The notes below the pieces were generated by a model that had not been told where the DNA came from, searched no databases, and worked only from the letters and a program-made list of their open reading frames with translations. A DNA stretch of 50,549 nt. Source: Oscillospiraceae bacterium (lineage in GTDB: Bacteria > Bacillota > Clostridia > Oscillospirales > Oscillospiraceae). A program made the translations under genes and the position numbers. Of this stretch, positions 37,463 through 46,391 are shown piece by piece (position 1 is the first letter of the stretch; every line of letters begins with the position of its first letter). The stretch covers positions 1 to 50,549 of the forward strand of contig SVLB01000015.1 of NCBI GenBank assembly GCA_015068135.1, read 5' to 3'.

Positions 37463-38722
37463 ATGTATCAGCCACTGGCAGACCTGCTTCGTCCCACAAC
37501 ATTGGATGAGGTGTATGGACAAGAGCATATTTTGGGCAAGGGAGCCATCCTGCGAAGACTGATCGAATCCGGGAAAGTACCCAATATGATCTTCTATGGC
37601 CCCAGCGGCACGGGAAAGACCACCGTTGCCAATATTATCGCCAAGCAGACCAACCGGGCACTGTATACCCTCAACGCCACCACAGCCTCTACGGCGGATA
37701 TTAAAAATATCGTGGCACAGCTTGATACCTTTATGGCTCCCAACGGGGTATTGCTGTACCTGGATGAGATCCAGTCCTTTAATAAAAAACAGCAGCAGTC
37801 CCTTTTGGAATATATTGAAAACGGCAAGATCACCCTCATTGCTTCTACCACGGAAAACCCTTACTTCTATGTGTTTAACGCCATTTTAAGCCGTTCCACG
37901 GTCTTTGAGTTTAAGCAGCTGTCCCCGGAGGCGGTGCTTCAGGCGGTAAAGCGCGCAGTGGGCTATCTGGAAGAACGCAACGGCCTGAAGGCAGAGCCTC
38001 AGGAGGGTGCGCTGGAATATATCTCCGGAGCCTGCGGCGGTGATCTGCGCAAGGCCCTTAACGCGGTGGAGGTTTTGTTCTCTGCCGGCGTACCCCAGGG
38101 CGACCGCCTGGTGCTGACCCTGGAGGACGCCAAGACCGTCACCCAAAAAAGTGCCATGCGTGCAGACCGGGACGGAGACAATCACTACGATCTGCTTTCA
38201 GCCCTGCAAAAGTCCATCCGTGGCTCTGACCCGGATGCAGCCTGCCATTATTTGGCAAGATTGTTGGAGGTGGGGCAGATGCAGTCAGCCTGCCGCAGAC
38301 TTATGGTCATTGCGGCAGAGGATGTGGGACTTGCATACCCTCTGATCATCCCCATTGTCAATGCCTGCGTGGATATGGCACTGAAGCTGGGTATGCCGGA
38401 GGCACGGATCCCCCTGGGAGATGCGGCAGTTCTTATGGCGACCTCTCCCAAATCCAATACGGGCCATGTGGCCCTGGATGCGGCCCTGGCAGATATCCGC
38501 AAGGGCAAGGGCGGAGATTTCCCCCGACACCTGCAGAATGTGCACGCGGATTCCTATACCATGGAACGGGAGCAGGGGTACAAATACCCCCACGACTATC
38601 CTAACCGCTGGGTAGCCCAGCAGTATCTGCCGGATGCCTTGGTTGGAACCCAGTACTACCACTACGGCGACAACAAAATGGAACAGGCCGCCAAAGCCTA
38701 TTGGGATGCAATTAAGAAGTAA
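37463..38722 (+). CDS. rarA: Replication-associated recombination protein A (MgsA/RarA ATPase)
   Basis: A AAA+ ATPase that acts at stalled replication forks with single-strand binding protein. The 419-aa protein begins MYQPLADLLRPTTLDEVYGQ. It has Walker A GPSGTGKTT, Walker B LLYLDEIQ, sensor region STTENPYFYVFNAILSRS, and the long C-terminal tetramer part ending PDALVGTQYYHYGDNKME. Length is normal. The ATG at 37463 has GGAGGTGG upstream; an earlier in-frame reading overlaps the previous gene. It follows that gene by 35 bp and may be co-transcribed with it, but the functions are unrelated. Confidence 0.95.
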   Translation: MYQPLADLLRPTTLDEVYGQEHILGKGAILRRLIESGKVPNMIFYGPSGTGKTTVANIIAKQTNRALYTLNATTASTADIKNIVAQLDTFMAPNGVLLYLDEIQSFNKKQQQSLLEYIENGKITLIASTTENPYFYVFNAILSRSTVFEFKQLSPEAVLQAVKRAVGYLEERNGLKAEPQEGALEYISGACGGDLRKALNAVEVLFSAGVPQGDRLVLTLEDAKTVTQKSAMRADRDGDNHYDLLSALQKSIRGSDPDAACHYLARLLEVGQMQSACRRLMVIAAEDVGLAYPLIIPIVNACVDMALKLGMPEARIPLGDAAVLMATSPKSNTGHVALDAALADIRKGKGGDFPRHLQNVHADSYTMEREQGYKYPHDYPNRWVAQQYLPDALVGTQYYHYGDNKMEQAAKAYWDAIKK

Positions 38723-38797
38723 ATTCTAGTTTACCGGACTGTTGCACCGCCCTGCGAATCAACAGGAAGATATACTGAAATCGAAGCGGAGGGTTTT

Positions 38798-38992
38798 ATG
38801 GACATTCGTCTGAATGATATTCTCGTAATGAAAAAGGCGCATCCCTGTGGGGAAAAGCAATGGAAGGTTTTGCGTACCGGTGCGGATTTTCGCCTGAAAT
38901 GCCTGGGCTGTGGACATGAGGTCATGGTAGCCCGGTTTAAGGCGGAGAAGAATATTCGTCAGGTAATCCGGGAAAATGATGTTACGACATAA
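38798..38992 (+). CDS. DUF951 family small protein
   Basis: A 64-aa protein of the conserved Firmicutes DUF951 family: MDIRLNDILVMKKAHPCGEK, WKVLRTGADFRLKCLGCGHEVMV. The CxxC plus His pattern suggests a small zinc-binding fold. In many Firmicutes it lies near ychF or DNA replication genes. Function unknown. GGAGG precedes the ATG. Confidence 0.9.
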   Translation: MDIRLNDILVMKKAHPCGEKQWKVLRTGADFRLKCLGCGHEVMVARFKAEKNIRQVIRENDVTT

Positions 38993-38997
38993 ATGCA

Positions 38998-39031
38998 CGG
39001 CAGCTGAGAAAATCAGCTGCCGCTTTTTTTG
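38998..39031 (+). terminator. Intrinsic terminator after DUF951
   Basis: CGGCAGCTGA pairs with TCAGCTGCCG around GAAAA, followed by CTTTTTTTG. Confidence 0.9.
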
Positions 39032-39156
39032 TTTCCTATGGACCGGGACAAGAAGCAGCCGTATCCCGGGACGATTCCTGGGGACAGGACCGGGGGAGGA
39101 TGCGACTGGTTTTTTTATGTCCAGGGAGTATACTGGTGCCATAAGGAGGTGCGCAC

Positions 39157-39912
39157 ATGAATCTGTATGTACTGACGGTTGGAGGCTTGAATTTTGCGGT
39201 AAATTTTCTGCTTTTGGCGGGGGCAAACCGGATCTGCGGCTACCCGGTGGAGGGAAAACGCGCCTGCGCCGGGGCGCTGCTATCCGGGATCTATGCGGGG
39301 TGGTGCTTGGTGCCGGGGTTTTGGTTTTTAGGGAACGGACTATGGCATACAGTATTTTTACTCCTGGTAGCTTTGGTCAGCTTCGGCATGGACAAGGATG
39401 CTTTGCGCAGAGGGGCGGTTTATCTTTTGCTGAACCTGATCCTTACCGGTGTGGCACTGGATCAAAAAAGCGCGGCAACTTCCTTGCTGGGGGCGGCGGG
39501 GCTTGTCGTGATCTGTCTGATCGGCGTCAGCGGCAGGGGAGGCGGCTTCGTCCCTGTGGAGCTGTCCTACGGAGGTAAGACTTTGCACCTGACGGCCTTG
39601 CGGGACACCGGTAATACCTTGACAGATCCCATTTCCGGCAGCCCTGTACTGATCGTTGGTTCTGAAATCGCCGGTCAGCTGGCAGGTCTTACCAGATTCC
39701 AGTTGCAAAATCCCGTGGAATCCATAACAGCACTCCCGGGATTAAGGTTGATTCCCTATAAAACAGTGGGAAACAGCGGCTCTATGCTTTTGGGAATGCG
39801 CCTGAAAGGGATGCGCATCGGAAAATGGAAGGGGAACGGTCTGGTGGCGTTTGCCCCGGAGCGGCTGTGTGAAGAAGGCAGGTATCAGGCATTAACGGGA
39901 GGTTGCTTATGA
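39157..39912 (+). CDS. spoIIGA: Sporulation sigma-E processing peptidase
   Basis: SpoIIGA is a membrane-embedded aspartic protease that removes the pro-sequence of sigma-E in the mother cell. The 251-aa protein has an N-terminal run of membrane segments (about 5-125) and a C-terminal protease domain with DTGN ([11 protein letters not shown]), VLIVGSE and LIPYKTVG. It is shorter than the Bacillus protein (about 309 aa), mainly in the membrane part, as seen in clostridia. The stop overlaps the sigE start by 4 bp (ATGA), the classic spoIIG arrangement. GGAGGTG precedes the ATG at 39157. Confidence 0.93.
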   Translation: MNLYVLTVGGLNFAVNFLLLAGANRICGYPVEGKRACAGALLSGIYAGWCLVPGFWFLGNGLWHTVFLLLVALVSFGMDKDALRRGAVYLLLNLILTGVALDQKSAATSLLGAAGLVVICLIGVSGRGGGFVPVELSYGGKTLHLTALRDTGNTLTDPISGSPVLIVGSEIAGQLAGLTRFQLQNPVESITALPGLRLIPYKTVGNSGSMLLGMRLKGMRIGKWKGNGLVAFAPERLCEEGRYQALTGGCL

Positions 39913-40610
39913 ATTGGTTTTATCAGCTTTTGCAGAAACTGAGTGTTGTTCAGCCGGTGTATTATATTGGCGGCGCAGATATACTTCCACCGCCATTGAA
40001 GGGGACCGAAGAACAGGCGGCCCTGGAGGCATTGGAAAGGGGAGAGGAATGGGCCAAACAACGACTGATCGAGCGAAATCTGCGGTTAGTTGTCTTTATT
40101 TCCCGCAGATTTGAGAACACCGGAATCAACCTGGAGGACCTAATCTCCATTGGCACCATTGGTCTGATCAAAGCCATCAATACCTACCGGCTGGATAAGA
40201 AGATCAAGCTTGCCACCTATACCTCCCGATGCGTGGAAAACGAGATCCTTATGTATATCCGCAAGATCGCCAATCAGAAGGCAGAGGTCAGCCTGGATGA
40301 ACCCATCAATATGGACTATGACGGCAATGAGCTGCTTCTTTCCGATGTGCTGGGAACGGATGAGGATATGATCCTGCGGCCCTTGGAGGATGATGTGGAC
40401 CTGTGCCTGCTGCGTCAGGCGGTGCGTCAGCTTCCGGAACGGGAGCGGCAGATCGTATGTATGCGTTTTGGACTGGAGGGGGTGCAGGAACTGACCCAAA
40501 AAGAAGTTGCCCAAAAAATGGGTATTTCCCAGTCCTATATCTCCCGACTGGAAAAGCGGATCATGGCAAAACTGAAAAAAGAACTGCTCCGTCAGACCTC
40601 TTGTGCGTAA
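39909..40610 (+). CDS. sigE: RNA polymerase sporulation sigma factor sigma-E
   Basis: Sigma-E drives mother-cell gene expression early in sporulation. The 233-aa protein begins with a pro-region [19 protein letters not shown], followed by [11 protein letters not shown], matching the VYYIGG cleavage site of pro-sigma-E. Region 2 ([34 protein letters not shown]) and region 4 ([15 protein letters not shown]) are highly conserved. ATG at 39909 with GGAGG upstream; a TTG at 39903 is also in frame. It is activated by SpoIIGA encoded just upstream. Confidence 0.96.
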   Translation: MNWFYQLLQKLSVVQPVYYIGGADILPPPLKGTEEQAALEALERGEEWAKQRLIERNLRLVVFISRRFENTGINLEDLISIGTIGLIKAINTYRLDKKIKLATYTSRCVENEILMYIRKIANQKAEVSLDEPINMDYDGNELLLSDVLGTDEDMILRPLEDDVDLCLLRQAVRQLPERERQIVCMRFGLEGVQELTQKEVAQKMGISQSYISRLEKRIMAKLKKELLRQTSCA

Positions 40611-40757
40611 TTGATTTTTTGTGCATTTTTTAGTTTGATATTTTCAGCAAATCAAACAAAAATCAGGTATTTGCAGAAAAAAAGTAACAACTCTCATTCT
40701 TAGGGAAAAGGTTTGAAATATTGTTTTGTGGGTTTCTCTAAAAAGTCCTGTTTTGTC

Positions 40758-40785
40758 TTTACAAATTCTGCCTATGTGATAGAAT
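40758..40785 (+). promoter_or_regulatory. Promoter of the glycoside hydrolase-isomerase operon
   Basis: TTTACA (40758-40763) and TAGAAT (40780-40785), 16-bp spacer. The preceding 150 bp (40611-40757) are A+T-rich and show no gene; a short GGGC/GCCC hairpin lies in the leader. Confidence 0.65.
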
Positions 40786-40833
40786 GAGAATGCAAAACAA
40801 TGGGCTCTGCCCTAAAGAAAAGGAGTAATTGCT

Positions 40834-42852
40834 ATGCCTCGTTATATCCCTACCTACTGGTACCCCGACCGTATGCCCGTGGATATTTCCTGGGTGTTCG
40901 AGAACGAGAAGCCTGCCGGTAAGCACGGTTTCTGCCGTGTCAAAGGCGACAAGTTCGAGTTTGAAGACGGTACCCCTGCCCGTTTCTGGGGCGTGATCTT
41001 CAACGGCGCCTGCTGCTTCCCCGATCACGCATATGCAGAGGGCGTTGCCCGTAGACTGGCACAGGCCGGCTGTAATATCGTTCGTTTCCATCAGATGGAT
41101 GCTGAGTGGGCTACCCCCAACATCTTCCGCTGCCGTGCAGGCCGCCGTCTGAAGGATACCCGTCATTTTGATCCCGAGTGCATGGAGCGCCATGACTACC
41201 TGATCAAGTGCCTGAAGGAGCAGGGCATCTATATCATAACTGACATCACCACTTACCGTAAGTTCAAGTCCGGTGACGGTGTCCATGATGCAGACCTCCT
41301 GTCCGATAACATGAAGGGTGTTGCTCTGTATGCCCCCGATATGATCGAGCTGCAGAAGGAGTATGCTTACAATTACTGGAACCATGTGAACCAGTATACC
41401 GGCGTTGCCTATAAGGACGATCCTCAGTTTGTGCTGCTTGACATCACCAACGAGAACGATCTGTTCTCCGCTTACGGCACCTCCAAGCTGTACCACAAGT
41501 CCAGCAAGTACTACGAGGATATGTTCCGGGATATGTTTGATGCATGGCTGAAGGAAAACGGCATTGACTATGATGCATATGGCTGTGAGTTCTTCAACCT
41601 GGACAAGCCCATGATCGACTTCCGCATCTATCTGTCCAAGAAGTACTACGAGGGCATGTATCAGTTCATGCGTGAGGAAGTTGGCCTGAAGATCCCCATG
41701 TGCGGCACCAACTGGTCCAAGCGTGGCGGCCTGGTCAAGAGCCAGGAGAATATGGACTTCCAGGACGGCCACCACTACTACTATGACTGGAAGTGGGGCG
41801 AGTACGAGAAGACCACCTTCAACCGTTCCCTCACCGAGCTTCCCAACAGCCGTTTGGCAGGCTCCTGCGCTACCCGTATCCACGGTCAGCCCATGTTCAT
41901 GACCGAGTGGGATATGCCCTGGCCCAACTCCTACCGTGCGGAAGCTCCCATCTGGTTCCCTGCTGTCAACCTGCTCCAGGGCTGGAGCGGCATGACCATC
42001 CATACCTATGCTTACGGCTCCAACCTGAGCCACCTGGATCTTTTGGGTAAGGAGGCTTCCTCCTCCACCATCGGCTCCGTGCCTTACCGTGAAGGTATCT
42101 TCACCTGCTGGAATGACCCCTCCAAGTTCGGTCTGTTCTATCATGGCGCTCTGATGATGCGCCGTGGCGACGTACAGCAGGCTAAGAAGACCATCGGTGC
42201 CCGGATCACCGACTACAGCCAGAACCCCACCACCCTGCCTGCAACCGCTATGGAGATCCACAGAGTAGACTCTGTGCTGGATACCACCGACGTTTCCGAC
42301 CTGGACGATATCCGTCCCATCGAGGAGAAGTTCCCCAGAGAGAATCCCAACAAGATCGTCTCCGATACAGGCGAGCTGTGGCGTGATGTGAGCAAGCGCA
42401 TCGGTGCTGTGGATACTCCCATGACCAAGGCTGTCTATGGCTTCCTGGGCAATGCTTTGGCTAACCGCATCGCCGAAGATGCGGGTGTGCAGCTGAACGG
42501 TCTGACCGTCAAGTGCAACACCGACTTTGCAACCATTGCCATTTCCTCCCTGACCGAGGAGACCATCGAGAATTCCGACTGCATCCTCATGACCACCGTT
42601 GGTCGCTCCCGCAGCCGCGGTGCCCAGTTCGATGGCGAGAAGCTGCTGGACTTCGGTACCGGCCCCATCGAGGTCGAGGTCATTGACGCTGAGATCAAGC
42701 TCAAGACCAATGTGCCGGATCTTCGCATTTGGTCTGTCAACTCCGATGGCTACTACATTGGCCAGCTGGAGAAGACCTACGAAGACGGTTGGGTCAAGTT
42801 CCATGTTGGCCCCAACTATCCCGGCATGTACTACCTGATCATGCAGGAGTAA
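40834..42852 (+). CDS. Clan-A (GH5-like) intracellular glycoside hydrolase
   Basis: A 672-aa TIM-barrel hydrolase. DGTPARFWGVIFNG and NIVRFHQMD are the early barrel strands of clan-A enzymes. The probable acid/base is Glu207 in LDITNEND, and the nucleophile Glu358 in FMTEWDMPWPN. The C-terminal 200 residues are a beta-rich accessory domain. No signal peptide is seen, so it should act in the cytoplasm on imported oligosaccharides. Codon choice is strikingly uniform (CGT, ATC, AAC, TTC, AAG), unlike most neighbours and typical of a strongly expressed gene. Co-transcribed with the isomerase gene 3 bp downstream. The CAZy family was not verified and could be another clan-A family. Confidence 0.82.
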   Translation: MPRYIPTYWYPDRMPVDISWVFENEKPAGKHGFCRVKGDKFEFEDGTPARFWGVIFNGACCFPDHAYAEGVARRLAQAGCNIVRFHQMDAEWATPNIFRCRAGRRLKDTRHFDPECMERHDYLIKCLKEQGIYIITDITTYRKFKSGDGVHDADLLSDNMKGVALYAPDMIELQKEYAYNYWNHVNQYTGVAYKDDPQFVLLDITNENDLFSAYGTSKLYHKSSKYYEDMFRDMFDAWLKENGIDYDAYGCEFFNLDKPMIDFRIYLSKKYYEGMYQFMREEVGLKIPMCGTNWSKRGGLVKSQENMDFQDGHHYYYDWKWGEYEKTTFNRSLTELPNSRLAGSCATRIHGQPMFMTEWDMPWPNSYRAEAPIWFPAVNLLQGWSGMTIHTYAYGSNLSHLDLLGKEASSSTIGSVPYREGIFTCWNDPSKFGLFYHGALMMRRGDVQQAKKTIGARITDYSQNPTTLPATAMEIHRVDSVLDTTDVSDLDDIRPIEEKFPRENPNKIVSDTGELWRDVSKRIGAVDTPMTKAVYGFLGNALANRIAEDAGVQLNGLTVKCNTDFATIAISSLTEETIENSDCILMTTVGRSRSRGAQFDGEKLLDFGTGPIEVEVIDAEIKLKTNVPDLRIWSVNSDGYYIGQLEKTYEDGWVKFHVGPNYPGMYYLIMQE

Positions 42853-42855
42853 ACT

Positions 42856-43695
42856 ATGGAGATGTATGCAGCCGTTTGGTCCGGATATTTCCGTGAACTA
42901 AGTCCCGAGGAGGGAATTTCACTGCTGCACCGTGCAGGGTTTACCCATACGGAGATCACTATCACTACGGTTACGGACCTTTTGGAGCGGGGTGATCCCG
43001 AAAAGACCGGCCTGAAATTTGCAAATTGGTTGCAGGACATTGGTGTCAGCGCACCCCAGGGACACCTGAACTTCAAGAAGGGTATTTGTACACAAGAGGG
43101 CCTGGACGATCTGAAGCGGGAGCTGACGCTGTTTTCTGCCATGGGCATCCAAAATGCAGTGCTGCATTTCAATGGAGGCAACGAAATGGAACCTATGGCA
43201 CGGATGGAAGCGCGCTTGGAGGGCGTTCGCCAACTGCAAAGTTTTGTAAAGGGCAGTGATCTGTATCTATGCCTGGAGAATTTGGGCTCTGTGCCGGAGA
43301 CCCACACGGTGGAAAGACTCAATGGTATTATCGACACTCTGGGCGGTGACCATCTGGGCATTTGCCTGGATACGGGTCATTTGCACCTGGTAAACGGAAG
43401 AGCAGAGGTCACCCAGACCCAGGCTGCGTTTATTACCGGGGCAGGTGAGCGGTTGCGCGCGCTGCACATTACGGAGAATAATGGACACAATGATGACCAT
43501 CAAATGCCCTATAGCGCCCGCTATGGTATCGATTGGGTGGAGGTCTTGAGAACCCTTCGCCAAATCGGTTACCGTGGACTCTTTAACCTGGAGATCTTGG
43601 GGGAGAGAGAAGCCCCACTGCCCGTCAAATGGGCAAAGCTTGACTATATCAAGACTCTGACGGACTACATGTTAAGCGACGAATTTATCGAATAA
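42856..43695 (+). CDS. Sugar phosphate isomerase/epimerase (xylose isomerase-like TIM barrel)
   Basis: A 279-aa AP-endonuclease-2-type barrel. Probable metal ligands are Glu in CLENLG, Asp and His in CLDTGHLHL, His in ALHITENNGHNDDH, and Glu in FNLEILGE. These are the E-D-H-E set of the fold. It lies 3 bp after the glycoside hydrolase, so it probably converts the sugar that enzyme releases, though members of this fold also include hydrolases and lyases. Ends in a terminator. Confidence 0.88.
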   Translation: MEMYAAVWSGYFRELSPEEGISLLHRAGFTHTEITITTVTDLLERGDPEKTGLKFANWLQDIGVSAPQGHLNFKKGICTQEGLDDLKRELTLFSAMGIQNAVLHFNGGNEMEPMARMEARLEGVRQLQSFVKGSDLYLCLENLGSVPETHTVERLNGIIDTLGGDHLGICLDTGHLHLVNGRAEVTQTQAAFITGAGERLRALHITENNGHNDDHQMPYSARYGIDWVEVLRTLRQIGYRGLFNLEILGEREAPLPVKWAKLDYIKTLTDYMLSDEFIE

Positions 43696-43701
43696 AAGAA
43701 T

Positions 43702-43746
43702 ATCACCGGATTTTTTGAACAAAAAATCCGGTGATTTCTATTTTTT
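43702..43746 (+). terminator. Intrinsic terminator after the isomerase
   Basis: ATCACCGGATTTTTTG pairs with AAAAAATCCGGTGAT, followed by TTCTATTTTTT. Confidence 0.9.
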
Positions 43747-43748
43747 AC

Positions 43749-43777
43749 TTGCATTTACAGAATATGGGTGCTATAAT
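43749..43777 (+). promoter_or_regulatory. Promoter of rex
   Basis: TTGCAT (43749-43754) and TATAAT (43772-43777, TGC-extended) with a 17-bp spacer, 51 bp before the ATG. Confidence 0.8.
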
Positions 43778-43814
43778 CGATATAAAAGAGTATCGATATA
43801 CTTTTGTATCGATT
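43775..43814. promoter_or_regulatory. 40-bp palindrome over the rex promoter
   Basis: AATCGATA (43775-43782), TATCGATA (43791-43798) and TATCGATT (43807-43814) recur at 16-bp steps, and the whole is symmetric about 43794.5. It overlaps the -10 and the likely transcription start. It does not resemble the usual clostridial Rex box (TTGTTAA/TTAACAA), so another factor, or a non-standard Rex site, may act here. Confidence 0.6.
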
Positions 43815-43828
43815 TAAGGAGTGGTACT

Positions 43829-44467
43829 ATGCATAAGAAAGAGATTTCCAAGGCGGTATTAAAGCGACTCCCTGGCTACCTGAATTACCTGAAAAGCATG
43901 CCCCAGGGTGGCTCGCCCTATATTTCCGCCACAGCTTTGGCAAATGCCTTGGGCATGGGCGAGGTGCAGGTGAGAAAGGACCTTGCCATGGTATCCGATG
44001 GGGGCAGACCCAAGGTTGGCTATCTGCGGGAGAATCTCATGGAGGATATCAGTCAATTTTTGGGCTACGATAACACCACGGATGCTGTTTTGGTAGGTGC
44101 AGGCAAGCTGGGACAGGCCCTTTTGGGCTACGTGGGCTTTGAGGCCTACGGCCTGAATGTCCTTGCGGCCTTCGATGTGGATCCTCAGACAGAGGCCACC
44201 GATGAGGGAAAGCCCATTTTACCTATGGAAAAGCTGGAAAGCTTCTGCGCGGAAAACCAGGTGCTCATGGGGATTATTACTGTTCCGGCCCCCTTTGCCC
44301 AGCAGGTCTGTGACCAGCTGATCCGGTGCGGCATTAAGGCGATCTGGAACTTTGCTCCGGTCCACTTGGATGTGCGGGAAAATATCCTGGTGCAAAACGA
44401 AAACATGGCTACCTCCCTGGCAGTCCTCTCCATGCACCTGCAGGCCCATATTAAAGAGAATAAATAA
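43829..44467 (+). CDS. rex: Redox-sensing transcriptional repressor Rex
   Basis: Rex senses NADH/NAD+ and controls fermentation genes. The 212-aa protein has an N-terminal winged helix (about 1-75: ISATALANALGMGEVQVRKDLA) and a Rossmann domain starting VLVGAGKLGQALL, with the domain-swap helix at the C terminus (LAVLSMHLQAHI). The ATG at 43829 has AAGGAG upstream; a longer frame through the terminator is rejected. In a fermenting anaerobe it is likely to link NADH level to fermentation or hydrogenase genes elsewhere. Confidence 0.95.
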   Translation: MHKKEISKAVLKRLPGYLNYLKSMPQGGSPYISATALANALGMGEVQVRKDLAMVSDGGRPKVGYLRENLMEDISQFLGYDNTTDAVLVGAGKLGQALLGYVGFEAYGLNVLAAFDVDPQTEATDEGKPILPMEKLESFCAENQVLMGIITVPAPFAQQVCDQLIRCGIKAIWNFAPVHLDVRENILVQNENMATSLAVLSMHLQAHIKENK

Positions 44468-44479
44468 TTTATTAATAAC

Positions 44480-44509
44480 AATGCCGTGGTCGGATTCGAC
44501 CACGGCATT
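44480..44509. terminator. Bidirectional terminator between rex and glnS
   Basis: AATGCCGTGGTCG pairs with CGACCACGGCATT, with A+T-rich flanks on both sides. Confidence 0.85.
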
Positions 44510-44521
44510 ACTATTTATGGG

Positions 44522-46201
44522 TTACTTACTGGGCTTGAAGCTATCTTTCAGGCTGACGGAGCGGTTAAAGACCAGATGGCCTTCTGCGCAGTCCTTGGAG
44601 TCGGGGCAGAAGTAGCCCAGGCGCATGAACTGGTAGGAGGCAGGAGCCTTGGCATTTTCCAGGCTCTTTTCCACCTTACAGCCGGTGAGGGTCTCCAAAG
44701 AGTTGGGATTCAGGCAAGCCAAAAAGTCCTTGCCGGCGGCATCGGGATCGGGATCGTCAAACAGGTTGCTGTACTGACGGACCTCGGCCTCACAGCAGTT
44801 GTTGGCATCCACCCAGTGAATGGTCGCGCCCTTGATCTTCCGTCCGTCAGCGGGGTCGCCGCCCTTGGAGTTGGGATCGTAGGTTGCCAAAACCTCGGTA
44901 ACATTGCCGTTTTCGTCCTTAATACAGCCGGTACACTGGATCACGTATGCGCCCTTCAGGCGGCACTCGGGTCCTTCGGGGTACAGCCGCTTGTACTTGG
45001 GAATGGGCTCAGCCAAAAAGTCATCGGCTTCGATCCACAGATTCCGGGAGAAGGTGATGGTACGATTACCGGCCTCGGGATCGTTGGGGTTATTCTCCAC
45101 CTCGAAGGTCTCGCTCTGACCCTCGGGATAGTTGGTGATGGTAAGCTTTACGGGCTTCAAAACCGCCATCACGCGCTGGGCGGTCTCGTTCAGATCCTCC
45201 CGGAGGCAGTACTCCAAAAAGCCGTACTCAATGGTATTGGGGCTCTTGGCAACGCCTACACGGTCACAGAAATTGCGGATGGAGGCGGGGGTGTAACCAC
45301 GGCGGCGCAGACCGCAGAGGGTGGGCATACGGGGATCGTCCCAGCCGGAAACATAGCCGTTTTCCACCAAAGCTCTGAGCTTCCGCTTGGAAAGCACCGT
45401 GTGGTCGATGCCCAGTCTTGCAAACTCGATCTGCCGGGGATGATGGGGAACGGAGACATTCTCCACGACCCAGTTGTAAAGGGGTCTGTGGTTTTCAAAC
45501 TCCAAAGAGCAAAGGGAGTGGGTAATGCCCTCCAAGGCGTCCTGAATGGGATGGGCAAAGTCGTACATGGGGTAGATGCACCACTTGTCGCCCTGACGGT
45601 GATGGTGCATATGACGGATCCGGTAGATCACCGGGTCACGCATATTGAAGTTGCCGGAGGCCAGGTCGATCTTGGCACGGAGGGTATACTTGTTGTCTTC
45701 AAATTCGCCGGCACGCATCCGGGCAAACAGATCCAGACTCTCCTCGATGGGACGGTCCCGGTAGGGGGAGGTGGCGGGGGTATTTAGATCGCCGCGCATT
45801 TCCTTGGCCTGGTCGGGGGTGAGCTCGCATACATAGGCCAGCCCCTTTTTAATGAGCTCCACAGCGAATTCGTAGTCTTTTTCAAAATAATCCGAGCCAT
45901 AGAAGAAGCGGTCGCCCCAGTCAAAGCCCAGCCAGCGGATATCCTCCTGAATGGCCTCCACGAACTCTACATCCTCTTTGGTGGGGTTGGTGTCGTCCAT
46001 ACGCAGGTTGCAAAGGCCGCCGAACTTCTCAGCAGTGCCGAAGTCGATGATCAGTGCCTTGCAGTGACCGATGTGCAGATAGCCGTTGGGCTCGGGAGGG
46101 AAACGGGTATGCACGGTCTGACCGGCATACCGGCCGCCCTCGGCAATGTCTTCTTCAATGAAAGCGTGGATGAAATTCTTGCTCTCGGTGATTTCAGCCA
46201 T
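44522..46201 (-). CDS. glnS: Glutaminyl-tRNA synthetase
   Basis: Charges tRNA-Gln with glutamine. The 559-aa protein has the class I HIGH motif in EPNGYLHIGHCKA and the KMSKS-like VLSKRKL. The catalytic domain also has DDTNPTKED, and the C-terminal anticodon-binding beta-barrels begin about residue 340 (VMAVLKPVKLTITNYPEG). Normal length. ATG at 46201 with AGAGAGG upstream; the longer frame starting in the promoter is rejected. Many clostridia lack GlnRS and use Glu-tRNA amidation, so its presence means direct charging here (the amidation genes are not in the window). No T-box leader is seen. Confidence 0.96.
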   Translation of the reverse strand: MAEITESKNFIHAFIEEDIAEGGRYAGQTVHTRFPPEPNGYLHIGHCKALIIDFGTAEKFGGLCNLRMDDTNPTKEDVEFVEAIQEDIRWLGFDWGDRFFYGSDYFEKDYEFAVELIKKGLAYVCELTPDQAKEMRGDLNTPATSPYRDRPIEESLDLFARMRAGEFEDNKYTLRAKIDLASGNFNMRDPVIYRIRHMHHHRQGDKWCIYPMYDFAHPIQDALEGITHSLCSLEFENHRPLYNWVVENVSVPHHPRQIEFARLGIDHTVLSKRKLRALVENGYVSGWDDPRMPTLCGLRRRGYTPASIRNFCDRVGVAKSPNTIEYGFLEYCLREDLNETAQRVMAVLKPVKLTITNYPEGQSETFEVENNPNDPEAGNRTITFSRNLWIEADDFLAEPIPKYKRLYPEGPECRLKGAYVIQCTGCIKDENGNVTEVLATYDPNSKGGDPADGRKIKGATIHWVDANNCCEAEVRQYSNLFDDPDPDAAGKDFLACLNPNSLETLTGCKVEKSLENAKAPASYQFMRLGYFCPDSKDCAEGHLVFNRSVSLKDSFKPSK

Positions 46202-46235
46202 CACGAAAACCTCTCTTTTGTAAAATTTCCCAGTT

Positions 46236-46264
46236 ATTATAACCGATTCCGTTTGATTTTGCAA
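46236..46264 (-). promoter_or_regulatory. Promoter of glnS
   Basis: Minus-strand TTGCAA (46259-46264) and TATAAT (46236-46241), 17-bp spacer, 34 bp before the ATG. Confidence 0.8.
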
Positions 46265-46334
46265 CACCGGATTGCGTCACAGAAGGGGATAATTAAAAAA
46301 AGAAAAACATTTTTTGAAATTTGTGAAATAATGG

Positions 46335-46363
46335 TTGTCATTTTGTCAGTCTTATTATAAAAT
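46335..46363 (+). promoter_or_regulatory. Promoter of the pyrH-frr-uppS-cdsA-dxr cluster
   Basis: TTGTCA (46335-46340) and TAAAAT (46358-46363), 17-bp spacer, 28 bp before the TTG start. Confidence 0.7.
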
Positions 46364-46391
46364 AGGATAGAATACGGAAGGAGTGATCATC

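Noticed and set aside
40611..40833. Riboswitch or small RNA before the glycoside hydrolase
   Set aside because: The region is A+T-rich with no stable conserved architecture that I recognise, only a promoter and a tiny hairpin.
40759..42804. 681-codon minus-strand frame opposite the glycoside hydrolase
   Set aside because: It is a shadow caused by the strong codon bias of the real plus-strand gene, and has no motif or ribosome site.
46202..46330. T-box riboswitch upstream of glnS
   Set aside because: Only about 34 bases separate the promoter from the start, too short for a T-box. No conserved T-box sequence or terminator was seen.
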